A DNA stretch of 64,000 nucleotides from Nannocystis exedens (GTDB lineage: Bacteria; Myxococcota_A; Polyangia; Nannocystales; Nannocystaceae), in NCBI RefSeq assembly GCF_002343915.1, contig NZ_NETK01000001.1, positions 124,001 through 188,000 of the forward strand. The letters are read 5' to 3'. A program made the position numbers and the translations under genes. The notes beneath the pieces were generated by a model. That model was not told the DNA's origin. It did not search any database and was given only the letters and a program-made list of their open reading frames with translations. Positions 33,255 to 41,711 of the stretch are shown here, one piece after another; position 1 is the first letter of the stretch; every line of letters begins with the position of its first letter.

Positions 33255-33500
33255 GTGACTCGCCTCTACAACAAGCAGACCGGCGCCCTGATCGGACCTA
33301 TCACCGACGACCAGCTGCGCGACCTCATCGACCTCCTCGTCGAGGAGAGCGCCGACGACCGCGACTACTACGTCGACCGCGACACCCTCGATTACCTGGA
33401 GGAGAACCAGGTCGACGCCGAGCTGCTCGCCCTGCTGCGCAAGCACGTACCCGAGGAGGGCGAGGGCATCGACATCGAGTGGCGCGACGAGCCCGCCTGA
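33255..33500 (+). CDS. Small acidic protein of unknown function
   Basis: 81 residues from GTG 33255, chosen because the frame upstream reads as Arg/Pro filler. The sequence is strongly acidic with a tidy alternation of strands and helices: MTRLYNKQTGALIGPIT, then DDQLRDLIDLLVEES, DRDYYVDRDTLDYL and LLALLRKHVPEE. It is soluble, without cysteines, unlike all neighbours. Composition and codon use are convincingly coding (nearly all codons end in C or G). No family recognised. It could pair with the following lipoprotein gene, but a terminator-like hairpin separates them. Confidence 0.7.
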   Translation: MTRLYNKQTGALIGPITDDQLRDLIDLLVEESADDRDYYVDRDTLDYLEENQVDAELLALLRKHVPEEGEGIDIEWRDEPA

Positions 33501-33600
33501 CGCGCTCGCGCGGCTCGCCTCGCGGGTGACGCCGCGGCGCCCCACCAGCGCGACGGCAGCCGCCACGTGTCCGGCGCGCTCCTTCCGTGTGGCCTCGGCC

Positions 33601-33627
33601 GCCGCCGTGTCCGGCGGCGTCTTTTTT
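33601..33627 (+). terminator. Intrinsic terminator
   Basis: GCCGCCG-TGTC-CGGCGGC forms a 7-base GC stem with a 4-base loop, followed three bases later by TTTTTT: a textbook Rho-independent terminator 100 bases after the small acidic gene. The loop contains TGTC. The rest of the 33501-33978 gap shows no gene. Confidence 0.8.
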
Positions 33628-33965
33628 CACGACAGCGCCGTCCGCCGCGCCGTCCTTCAACGGGGCGTCGGCCCCCGAGCCCTCCGTCGCGCCGTCTCGG
33701 CCTGACGTTCGCCGCGGGAGTGATCGCCGCGCTCCTCGCGTCGGCGGGCGCGAGGAACCGCCGCGCCTTTCGTCTTCGCGTCGCGATCGCGCCACCGCCT
33801 GGTCCGACCTGACGGCCGCGTCACGGTCCGCGCCCGGGCGCGCTGCAGCCTCGCTCGCCGACCGACCGGCGAGCGCGGCTTCGGTCCGCCAGGTAAGCCT
33901 CCTGCCCACCTGCTTGCGGGAGTCGGCATCGGCTGCGCGAGTTGCCGGCGTTCGCTCGACTCTCG

Positions 33966-33971
33966 TACCCT
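33966..33971 (+). promoter_or_regulatory. -10-like TACCCT, leaderless start at 33979
   Basis: TACCCT ends 7 bases before ATG 33979. Confidence 0.45.
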
Positions 33972-33978
33972 GGCGAGC

Positions 33979-35901
33979 ATGCTCGCTTACCGCTTCGCTT
34001 GTCGTTCGCTGCCGATGCTGATGTTCACCTCGGCCCTCGCGTGTGGCCGCACCGACACGGCAGTGCTCACCGACACGGGCACCGGCACCACCGACACCGA
34101 CGGCACCACCACGGCCGCCAGCACCACCGGACCTGACCTGCCGACCACCACCGCCCCGACCAGCTCCACCGGCACGATCGGCGGCACCGAGACCGGCGCC
34201 ACCACCGACTCGACCACCGGACCGGGCACCGACACCGCGGTCACGAGCACCGACGGCACCGACGGCACCCTCACCGACGGCACCGCCACCGCCACTTCCA
34301 CCTCGACCTCGACCACCACCACCACCACCGGCGACACCGACAGCACCACCGGCCCGCCGCCGATCTGCGGCGACGGGCAGGTCGATGCGGGCGAGGAGTG
34401 CGACGACGGCGACCTCGTCGACCTCAACGCCTGCTCCAACGCCTGCATCGCCGCCGAGTGCGGCGACGGCGTCCTCCACGAGCTTTTGGGCGAGGAGTGC
34501 GACGACGGCAACGACATCGAGGAGGACGGCTGTTCGACCGGCTGTCGCCTCCCGATCTGCGGCGACGGCGTCGTCCAGATCCCCGAGGAGTGTGACGACG
34601 GCGACCTCGACGACGGCGACGACTGCACCAACGCCTGCACGATCGCCGTCTGCGGCGACGGCGTCGTCCAGGTCGGCGTCGAGGCCTGCGACGACGGCAA
34701 CGACCTCGACACCGACGACTGCCTCGTCGGCTGCGTCCTGGCCGAGTGCGGTGACGGCATCGTCCACGAGCTGCTCGAGGCCTGCGACGACGGCAACGAC
34801 ATCCACGACGACGCCTGCACCAACGCGTGCGCCCTCGCCACCTGCGGCGACGGCATCCTGCAGATGGACGAGGAGTGCGACGACGGCAACGGCCTCGACG
34901 ACGACGCCTGCACCACCCTGTGCAAGCTCGCCGTGTGCGGCGACGGCTTCGTCCTCGCCGGCACCGAGGCGTGCGACGACGCCGGCGACAGCCCCACCTG
35001 CGACAGCGACTGCACCCTCGCGCAGTGCGGCGACGCCCACCCCAACCTCGCCAGCGGCGAGGCGTGCGACGACGGCGGCGACAGCCCGGCGTGCGACAGC
35101 GACTGCACCCTCGCGCAGTGCGGCGACCAGACCGTCAACGGCGCCGCCGGCGAGACCTGCGACAGCGGCACCGAGACCGCCACCTGCGACGACGACTGCA
35201 CGGCCGTCGCCTGCGGCGACGAGGTCGTCAACGAGAGCGCCGGCGAGGTGTGCGACCACGGCGGCCCGTCGCCGACCTGCGACCTCGACTGCACCTTCGC
35301 CGCCTGCAACGACGGCGTCATCAACAGCGCCGCCGGCGAGAGCTGCGAGGACGGCAACCTCGCCGAGGGTGACGGCTGCAGCTCGAAGTGCAAGGCGCAC
35401 AAGGTCGTGTTCGCCACCAGCCAGGGCTTCGACGGCAACCTCGGCGGCCTCGTCGGCGCCGACATGAAGTGCCAGGTTGCGGCCCAGGCCGCCGGCCTCC
35501 CCGGCACCTACCGCGCCTGGCTCAGCGACGACACCGGCAGCCCCGTCAGCCGCTTCACCAAGTCGACGATCCCCTACGCCCGGCGCGACGGCGTCCTCAT
35601 CGCCAACAACTGGGCCGACCTCATCGACGGCACCCTCGCCGCCCCCATCAACCTCTCCGAGCTCAAGACCCCGCCCGGCGCCGACGCCAACGTCTGCGGC
35701 GGGACCTCCCAGCTCACCTTCACCAACACCATCGTCAGCGGCACCATGTTCACCGACTTCACCGATTGCCAGAACTGGACCAGCAACGCCCCCGGCTTCA
35801 CCGGCGGCGGCCAGTGGAACAAGGCCGACGGGCTATGGACGCAATTCGTCTGCCAGCAATCGTGCGCGTGGAAGAAGCCGATCTATTGTTTCATGCAGTA
35901 G
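33979..35901 (+). CDS. Large lipoprotein: 11 DUF4215 repeats and DUF1554
   Basis: 640 residues. Signal peptide ends at lipobox ALAC (Cys22). Residues ~25-125 are Thr/Ser/Asp/Gly linker. Eleven Cys repeats follow (~128-470). The first six have the canonical CGDGxxQ...EECDDGN...DxCxxxC form; the later ones are a shortened GEACDDGGDSPxCDSDCTLAQ form, suggesting two duplication phases. The C-terminal ~165 residues are DUF1554: KVVFATSQGFDGNLGGLVGADMKCQ, then YRAWLSDD, CQNWTS and WTQFVCQQSC. The rod of Cys repeats would hold the terminal domain far from the membrane, an adhesin-like plan. It shares linker, repeat and terminal domain with the gene at 14733. A strong hairpin follows at 35987. Confidence 0.88.
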   Translation: MLAYRFACRSLPMLMFTSALACGRTDTAVLTDTGTGTTDTDGTTTAASTTGPDLPTTTAPTSSTGTIGGTETGATTDSTTGPGTDTAVTSTDGTDGTLTDGTATATSTSTSTTTTTTGDTDSTTGPPPICGDGQVDAGEECDDGDLVDLNACSNACIAAECGDGVLHELLGEECDDGNDIEEDGCSTGCRLPICGDGVVQIPEECDDGDLDDGDDCTNACTIAVCGDGVVQVGVEACDDGNDLDTDDCLVGCVLAECGDGIVHELLEACDDGNDIHDDACTNACALATCGDGILQMDEECDDGNGLDDDACTTLCKLAVCGDGFVLAGTEACDDAGDSPTCDSDCTLAQCGDAHPNLASGEACDDGGDSPACDSDCTLAQCGDQTVNGAAGETCDSGTETATCDDDCTAVACGDEVVNESAGEVCDHGGPSPTCDLDCTFAACNDGVINSAAGESCEDGNLAEGDGCSSKCKAHKVVFATSQGFDGNLGGLVGADMKCQVAAQAAGLPGTYRAWLSDDTGSPVSRFTKSTIPYARRDGVLIANNWADLIDGTLAAPINLSELKTPPGADANVCGGTSQLTFTNTIVSGTMFTDFTDCQNWTSNAPGFTGGGQWNKADGLWTQFVCQQSCAWKKPIYCFMQ

Positions 35902-35986
35902 GACCCGGACTTCGACAACCACTCGATCGCGCTCGCCTTTCGCCCCAAGTCCGCGTCCTGGCACAGGAATTCTGTTAGAGGCTGAG

Positions 35987-36015
35987 AGCCCGTGAGTCCC
36001 CAGGACTCACGGGCT
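35987..36015 (+). terminator. 13-base perfect hairpin after the DUF1554 gene
   Basis: AGCCCGTGAGTCC-CCA-GGACTCACGGGCT. The stem is perfect and GC-rich, 86 bases after the stop codon. There is no T-tract, so it may need Rho or act as an RNA-stability element. Confidence 0.55.
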
Positions 36016-36190
36016 TCGACCTGTCTCGTGGAGAGATACTGGAGACGCTCCAGGTCCCGCGCGAGGCCGCCACTCGGGCCTCCGGCGGCGAGGCTCGGGA
36101 CCGTGCCCAATGGGCCGGCGGCGCCTGGGCTCGCGCGCGTCGGTGGTATTTCGAAGCGCAGATCACCGACGTGCGCACGCGTACCAGCCG

Positions 36191-36535
36191 ATGATGCCCC
36201 GTTCCCGAGCTGTCCGAGCGACCATGTGCCTCGCGCTCGCGCTGACGTCGGTCGGTTGTTCTCGCGCCGCTCCCTCTCAATCTCACGCGCAGCTCGCCCC
36301 CACCGTCGTCGATCCCGCGGACGCGGCCGGGGACGGGCTGCGGGCCCGCCTCACCGCCGACGACGCCTTCGGCTGCGCCCGCGACGGCGAGGCTGTCGTG
36401 CGCCAGCACCCCGCGAGCAGGCGCCTGCGAGCGTGGTGGATCGGCTGCGTCTCCGCGGCCATGTGTTCGATCCCAACCCGCGGTGTGCGACCAGGATTTC
36501 CCATGCCGGTGCGACTTACTGGTCGGTGGTGCTGA
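36191..36535 (+). CDS. Short putative lipoprotein, probably a gene remnant
   Basis: 114 residues from ATG 36191. The N-terminus gives a credible signal peptide and lipobox (CLALALTSVGC). The following ~60 residues (DDAFGCARDGEAVVRQHPASRRLRAWWIGCV) look like a TPR- or Sel1-like segment; after that the frame turns to low-quality sequence and stops. It probably represents the first third of a longer lipoprotein cut by rearrangement. It lies at the start of the fragment-rich stretch. Confidence 0.4.
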   Translation: MMPRSRAVRATMCLALALTSVGCSRAAPSQSHAQLAPTVVDPADAAGDGLRARLTADDAFGCARDGEAVVRQHPASRRLRAWWIGCVSAAMCSIPTRGVRPGFPMPVRLTGRWC

Positions 36536-36764
36536 CGGGCCCGTCCGTCGTCCGGCCGGCGTCGAAAGCGAAGGGCGGGCCGTGGCCGGGCGCGGCTTGC
36601 GCGTCATCGTCCACGCAAGCCCTTGCGCGACACATTCATCTCCTCGCGCTTGAATGGGGACTCTCCCTCAAGCTGAGGTTGCGGCCGCTGTCTGCTGCCG
36701 CACCGTGGCCGTGGCCTCGGGAAGCCCGACCGGGATGGTCGGTCTCGAGCGAGGTGAACCAAGG

Positions 36765-36905
36765 CGCTGATGCCGTGGCCGACGCCATCGCGGGCGTTGG
36801 CGAAGTCGCACGTCGCATCGAGCTGCCACCGTGGGAGTTTCGCCGTCGCCTCAAGGAGCGCTACGGCCGAACACCGCAGCAGTTTCGCCCTCGACGCGAG
36901 CGGGC
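36765..36905 (+). pseudogene. AraC-type HTH remnant
   Basis: One frame reads VGEVARRIELPPWEFRRRLK then ERYGRTPQQFR, a clear match to the second HTH and following GxTPxxF of AraC/XylS regulators. Everything else of the gene is missing and the frame is not preceded by a start. It ends 55 bases before the stop of the convergent lipoprotein. Confidence 0.55.
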
Positions 36906-36960
36906 CGCGCTCCGCCGTGATGACGCCGGCCCTGCCAGGCACCGCTCGCCCTGCGGCGGC

Positions 36961-38217
36961 TCACTGCACGCCGCAGGCCGCGGGCGCGTTGCACTTGCTG
37001 TTGGCGCACGCGGTGATCGGCCCCGGGTTGCCGTTGATCTGGCACTGCGTCTTGCAGGGATCGAAGTCGTTGTTCATCTTGATGCATTCGAGCCAGCAGG
37101 CGCACTTGGGATCGGCGAGGCACTCGGTGACCGTGTCGCAGCAGCTGCCCTTGATGCACGCCTGACAGGCGTTGTCGTCGCCGGTGATCGCGCATTCGGG
37201 GGCGGCGCACACCTCGAGGGGGTTGCAGTTGTCGTCGACGCAGTCGCCCGGCACGAGGCAGTGCTCGCCGTCCTCGCAGGTGGGCCCGCACGCGCCGCCG
37301 CAGTCGACGTCGGTCTCGTCGCCGTTCTGCACGCCGTCGCCGCAATCAGGCGTCGCGCAGGTCATCGTCGCCTCGCAGTAACCGTGGACGCAGTCGCTGC
37401 CGTTGCCGCAGCCCTCGCCGTCCTCGCAGGTGGGCCCGCACGGGCCCCCGCAGTCGACGTCGGTCTCGCCAGGATCGAGCGCGCCGTTTTGGCACAGCGG
37501 ATCACTGCCGCAGCCGCCTGTCTCGCACAACCCGCTCGCACAATCGTCGTCGATCACGCAGCCCTCGCCGGTGCCGCACAGCGGGCCGCACGCGCCGCCG
37601 CAGTCGATGTCGGTCTCGTCGCCGTTCTGCACGCCGTCGCTGCAGGTCGGCTCCTGGCAGGTGTCGCTGGCCGCCTCGCAATAATCGCTCGCGCAGTCGC
37701 TGGCGAACACGCACACCTCGCCGATCTCGCAGCTCGGCCCGCACGAACCGCCGCAATCGACGTCGGTCTCGCTGCCGTCGAGGATCCCGTCGACGCACGC
37801 AGGATCGGGGGCGCAGGTCTCGTCGATGCAATAGTGGGAGGTGCAGTCGTCGCCGACCAGGCAGTGGCCGCCGTCCTCACAGGTGTTCGTGCACGAGCCG
37901 CCGCAGTCGACGTCGGTCTCGTCGCCGCTCTGGACCCCATCGTCGCAGCCGGACCCGCCGCCGCCGGTGGACGCCGTGGCTTCGCTCGTCGCGCCGCTGC
38001 CGGTGGGCGCCGTGGCCTCGCTCGTCGCGCCGCTGCCGGTGCCGCTCTCGCTCGCGCTGTCGGTGACGAGCGCCGGGCACCCGGCCTTGTTCTGGTTCCA
38101 GACGGCGCCGTCGTCGACGCAGGGCGCTGCGCAGCCGCCGAGCTGGCCCGCGGCGACGAGGACATACACGGACCCGAACCACGCGGCGTGGAGGTTCGCA
38201 AAGATCGAGGGACGCAT
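36961..38217 (-). CDS. Lipoprotein with DG..ETDVDCGG Cys repeats
   Basis: 418 residues. Lipobox QLGGC (Cys29), then CVDDGAVWNQNKAGC, a head also seen in the lipoprotein at 53579 (CSDDGFAWQQDASC). A Ser/Thr/Gly linker follows (~55-90). Five ~45-residue repeats of DGVQNGDETDVDCGG.CGPTCEDGEGC...DCV..YC run to ~residue 345; these are the tenascin-X-like Cys repeats of deltaproteobacterial surface proteins. The last ~70 residues form a different Cys-rich cap (CQACIKGSCCDTVTECLADPKCACWLEC). It is intact although surrounded by gene fragments. Probably surface-exposed and structural; function unknown. Confidence 0.82.
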   Translation of the reverse strand: MRPSIFANLHAAWFGSVYVLVAAGQLGGCAAPCVDDGAVWNQNKAGCPALVTDSASESGTGSGATSEATAPTGSGATSEATASTGGGGSGCDDGVQSGDETDVDCGGSCTNTCEDGGHCLVGDDCTSHYCIDETCAPDPACVDGILDGSETDVDCGGSCGPSCEIGEVCVFASDCASDYCEAASDTCQEPTCSDGVQNGDETDIDCGGACGPLCGTGEGCVIDDDCASGLCETGGCGSDPLCQNGALDPGETDVDCGGPCGPTCEDGEGCGNGSDCVHGYCEATMTCATPDCGDGVQNGDETDVDCGGACGPTCEDGEHCLVPGDCVDDNCNPLEVCAAPECAITGDDNACQACIKGSCCDTVTECLADPKCACWLECIKMNNDFDPCKTQCQINGNPGPITACANSKCNAPAACGVQ

Positions 38218-38746
38218 GTGCTCGAGAGACAGCTCGCCTGGTCATCATTCCAAGCGGTCCTCGCGATCGGCTCCGCGGGCGCGCTGTCTTCGTCCTGCTT
38301 CGCCGAATTCCCGACCTGCGTCGAAGGACAGATGCGCCAGCGCAACGCACCCGCCGACGTCCGCACCTGCCGCGGCCTCTCCACGACAGGTCCGCACGCC
38401 CCCGGTCCAAGGTGCGACCGGAACCGCCGCTGCGAGCAATGGAAAACGTCGACCCGAGTCCTGCAGGGGACCGCTCGCCGAAATATCCATTCGAGCCGTC
38501 GAAGCGCGAACAGTCGGTCTCCAGGCCGATGTAGTCGCCGAAACTCGCGTTGGTCCACGTCCACATCTGCGCCAGGAGGCAGCCGACGACGTGTCGATAC
38601 CTGCGCAAAAGCTCTTGAGCGTGACGCCCCGATCAAATCGCACGGGGCGATCGTAGTCGAGCCAGCATCGACGCCCTGGCTGACGCTCGGCGCCGCAGAT
38701 CGGTCGTTCGAGCCTGCACGACCGTCGACGCAGTATCATGCGACCG
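38218..38746. other. Region with a decayed secreted-protein fragment
   Basis: On the minus strand about 38608-38450 reads MWTWTNASFGDYIGLETDCSR and then GSNGYFGERSPAGL with good coding composition, but without start, signal or continuation. The rest looks like broken coding sequence. No intact gene. Confidence 0.4.
38734..38739 (+). promoter_or_regulatory. -10-like TATCAT before the frameshifted gene at 38747
   Basis: TATCAT ends 7 bases before ATG 38747, the same arrangement as in intact leaderless genes of this window. Confidence 0.4.
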
Positions 38747-39300
38747 ATGTCGAGCGCGCCCTGGCACAGCGATCCCGCCGTCCGCGACCGATTCCACCCT
38801 GACCACCCGGACGACCTCCAGGTGCTCGTGCATGACGGCGAGCCGCGCCGCTGCGGACGCACGCCCGAGGGTTGCTGGGTGACCGTGCGAGGCGTGCGGC
38901 AGACACTGCGGATCCCGATCGCGCCGGAGGGCACCAGCCCCCCGCTGCGGGCCGACGCGGTCCGATGGGGGGAGCGACCCGTGTACGAGGGGATCCTCCT
39001 CAAGAGCCGCATCAGCTTACGACGGCGCACAAGGGCGACACGCTGCTGTTCGTGACGAGCCCGGGGATCCCGCACCCGGTACGGGTGACGGAGGCGTACG
39101 TCTGCGAGCGCAGCGGCTGGTCGATCCAGCCGTGCAACCGCTGCGGTGCCGACCAGGCGCTCGATCCGCCGACGATTATGGCTCGTACCCGCTTCCCCGA
39201 CGCGCCCGTCGGGTCAATGCCAGTCGCCTTCAGCGCGTTCTGCCCGTGCGGTGGGACGATGCACGTCGGGGCTCCGACCGTTCGGCGAGGCGGTGGGACC
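38747..39300 (+). pseudogene. Frameshifted gene of unknown function
   Basis: From ATG 38747 the first part (HSDPAVRDRFHPDHPDDLQV, WVTVRGVRQTLRIPIAPEGT, VYEGILLKS) is well-formed coding sequence that breaks at ~39015. The next frame continues HQLTTAHKGDTLLFVTSPGI, PVRVTEAYVCERSGWSIQPC, GADQALDPPTIM and AFCPCGGTMHV. The join is seamless if one base is removed near 39010. The CxxC pairs (CNRCG, CPCG) suggest a zinc site in the C-terminal part. I recognise no named family. The 3' end is approximate because decay continues. Confidence 0.55.
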
Positions 39301-39761
39301 CACGCGGTTGACGTCGCTGATAGCGCCCCAGTAAACAGCACCGTCGACTGCTCGCCCGGCCGCGCTGAGCCCGCCCGATACGCTGAGTTAGCTGTGGGGC
39401 GATGCGGCCGCCGCCTGACCGACGTTGCCACCCTGGCGCCCTCCTCCACGCTGTGTGTCATGTCTAAGCGCGGAGAACCAACATGGCCCGCGAACTCGAG
39501 GTATCCGCTAGACGCTCCCTGCTCGCTCGCCCCCAGAAATTGGGGTTCCTGCCGACGATGTGGTTCTGGAACGATTGGGAGATGCAGCGCCTTCTGGTGC
39601 CCTTCGCACTCATGAGCGCCCGTCACCGACCCGGAGCTACGGTTTGGCCCAGTATCGACGTCGGCCGCACAGTCCAGAGCGCGAGCCTGTCGAGCTGGAT
39701 TTGCTGTTCAGGGGTCGAGGCCATGGTCAACGTCCTGGTGGCCTTGTTCGGCTGGGAAGAG
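39301..39761. other. No recognisable gene
   Basis: About 460 bases of mixed-composition sequence. Open frames on both strands are short, lack domain signatures and have poor codon bias. Confidence 0.4.
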
Positions 39762-39977
39762 CTACCCGATCACGCCGCCGGTGAGCTCCGAGATGCTCTT
39801 GCCGGTCACGACGGAGACCAGGCTGAGGCCCCAGAGCACGACCAGCGCCAGCAGCAGCAGCGGCTTGTAGACGATGTACTCGCCGCGACGCTTGCGCACG
39901 ATGGCGATCTGCAAGCCAAAACCCAGCAGCATCAACGTGGTGAACCCAAGCAGCAAGTACGAGACATCGGCGGACAT
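39762..39977 (-). CDS. Small two-helix membrane protein
   Basis: 71 residues from ATG 39977. Two hydrophobic segments (YLLLGFTTLMLLGFGLQIAIV and LLLLALVVLWGLSLVSVV) are separated by a basic loop (RKRRGEYIVYK), giving a hairpin with both ends outside by the positive-inside rule. It ends SELTGGVIG. Small proteins of this design occur in many myxobacterial genomes without known function. It lies among fragments, yet its codon use and topology are intact. A longer start at 40046 would only add unlikely charged residues. Confidence 0.6.
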   Translation of the reverse strand: MSADVSYLLLGFTTLMLLGFGLQIAIVRKRRGEYIVYKPLLLLALVVLWGLSLVSVVTGKSISELTGGVIG

Positions 39978-40347
39978 GGCTCGGTGAGTAGCACGTTGCA
40001 GCGTGCGCGAAGGCATCCGTAGCGGGTGATCTTCTTCACGACTCAAATCAGCACAGACAGAGCGACTGAACCCCCCCTGATCCGTCTGGGTATCCCCTCA
40101 CACTCTCGCAGGATGCCGGAGCGCGCCGCTTCGGGCAGCACGAGCTCAGCCTGGTCCCGTGCGCCGGCGTCACCGAGTGCAGGACGAGGTCGTCTCGGAC
40201 CAGCGAGAGGGTGTTGACAGCATCCTCGACGCCGGCCTGCGCGGCACGCCGCAGCGTCTCGGGTATCGCGCTCGCGGACGGCGGCGGCGGCCGGGGCCGA
40301 GGGTAACCAGGGCAACGGGCGGGGTCCCACGTACCACCTCGGAGGGT
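39978..40347. other. No recognisable gene
   Basis: 370 bases between the small membrane protein and the beta-lactamase fragment. Neither strand has a convincing frame. Confidence 0.35.
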
Positions 40348-40850
40348 TCACGTCACGACGCGGTCCACCGAACGGTTACGACGCTCGGCGATGGTCCGGG
40401 CCGACCGCGGTTCGGGCGCCTTCGCGAGCAGCGCGCGTGCGCCGATGATGCCGGAGGTGTGCGAGAGCAGGTGATGAACGGTGACCGTGCGCGCGACCTG
40501 CTCGTTGGGATCGTCCGGCAAGATTTCGCCGACGGTGTCGTCGTAGGCGATCTTGCCCTGCTCGACGAGCTGGGCGACGGCGACGGCGGTGAACATCTTG
40601 GTGACCGACGCCAGGTTGAACCGGGTGTCGTGCCGCTTGGGCACGTTCCACCTGCGGCTCGCCAGGCCGCTGGCGTGGCGATAGAACGGCTGACCGTGCC
40701 TGGCGAGCGTGACGGTGCCGGAGAACGCGTCCGCCTCGACCAGCTTGGCCAGCAATGTGTCGGTCCGCGCGGCGATCTCCGTCCACGTCAGCGGATGGCC
40801 CGGGAGCAGCTCGGTCGGCGCGTCGGCTTCGTCGAGGAGCTGCGATGTTC
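40348..40850 (-). pseudogene. Class C beta-lactamase-family hydrolase fragment
   Basis: From ~40850 the minus strand reads TELLPGHPLTWTEIAARTD, then FSGTVTLARHGQPFYRHASG and the serine-hydrolase motif SVTK (within TRFNLASVTKMFTAVAVAQL), then VTVHHLLSHTSGI. After that the sequence degenerates and stops at 40348. Only the central ~150 residues of a ~350-400-residue protein remain: the N-terminal signal and the YxN and C-terminal motifs are gone. Such proteins are peptidases or esterases of the periplasm. This copy cannot be functional. Confidence 0.75.
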
Positions 40851-40947
40851 GCGGACGACGATCGCCACGATCTCGGCTGCGGGTCGACGATCGGCGGGGA
40901 CAACGAAAGACGAGCGCTCAATCCGGCGGGTCGGCCCGTGCCGTCGC

Positions 40948-41100
40948 GGGGCTATGCGCCGCGCTCAAGCGCTTACCGCCGAGGCTTCAGACCTCGCTGG
41001 AATTCTACGACGGGAACGGCCTGACCACCGACGAGATCGCCGCGGTCGTGGGCCGAACGGTCGGCACAGTCCGGTGGGAGCTGAGGCAGGCGCGCGACCG
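40948..41100 (+). pseudogene. Sigma-70 region 4 fragment
   Basis: One frame reads CAALKRLPPRLQTSLEFYDG then LTTDEIAAVVGRTVGTVRWEL and RQARD: the region-4 helix-turn-helix of ECF sigma factors. The upstream region 2 is absent and there is no start. The fragment ends abruptly at ~41100, where the opposite-strand glycosidase fragment begins. Confidence 0.65.
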
Positions 41101-41406
41101 TCCCGGTCTTGTAGAAGTCGCCGTTGACGGCGACCTGGGCCCCGACCGAGTCGGCCCACGAGCCTGCGGTGCGCAGCGACTGGGCGCGGCGGTCGCGCCG
41201 ACACGGACCTGCTCGGTGCAGAGGTCGACGAACACGGCCCACGCGCGCGCGGTCGGGCCGGTGAGCTTCAGGGTCTCTACGCGCACGCCCGGGTACGGCG
41301 AATCCTCGCCGCTCACGGTGACCTCGACGGCGCCTGCCGGCGCCGCGACGAGGCCCAGGGTGACGAAGGCGAGGAGCGGAGCCAGCGAGCTTCCATGTCG
41401 AGGCAT
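41100..41406 (-). pseudogene. Phosphodiester glycosidase (NAGPA-like) N-terminal fragment
   Basis: ATG 41406 opens a good signal peptide (LAPLLAFVTLGLVAAPAGA) and the first domain strand (VEVTVSGEDSPYPGVRVETL). A frameshift at ~41190 is needed to continue into TAGSWADSVGAQVAVNGDFY, the conserved NGDF core of the NAGPA/phosphodiester glycosidase family. The sequence is then cut at ~41100 by the sigma-factor fragment. These enzymes remove sugar phosphodiester caps. This copy is broken twice. Confidence 0.6.
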
Positions 41407-41711
41407 GCGCTCGTTGTGCTGCGAAATGCGGGCAGAGATCGACGGGCCGTCGCCTGCCGCGCACGATGTGGTGGGGGGCGTCGGCCCGGGCCTCGCGTCC
41501 CCAGACGGCGAATGTCGCCACCCGTGCGAAAGGCGATACGCTCCTGCTCCGGGCACTGCACACACTGCGCAGGCCGCAATGCGTGTGCCTCCTCATGCGT
41601 CGAACGAATGGGTCATCGCCCACACGTGTGGGCCTGTGCCAACATCGGCCTGCTGGCTCCATCTGTCGGCCCTCCTGCACCCCTCCGCTGCTTCACGATC
41701 GATTGACCAAT
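41407..41711. other. No recognisable gene
   Basis: 305 bases between the glycosidase fragment and the GH16 gene; no convincing coding frame or clear promoter seen. Confidence 0.35.

Noticed and set aside
33601..33627. Considered as another TGTCC palindrome
   Set aside because: The stem is GCCGCCG/CGGCGGC with a T-tract; only the loop contains TGTC. Better explained as an intrinsic terminator.
38747..39300. Programmed frameshifting in the gene at 38747
   Set aside because: No slippery run or downstream structure at the junction, and neighbours are also decayed, so mutation is the simpler explanation.
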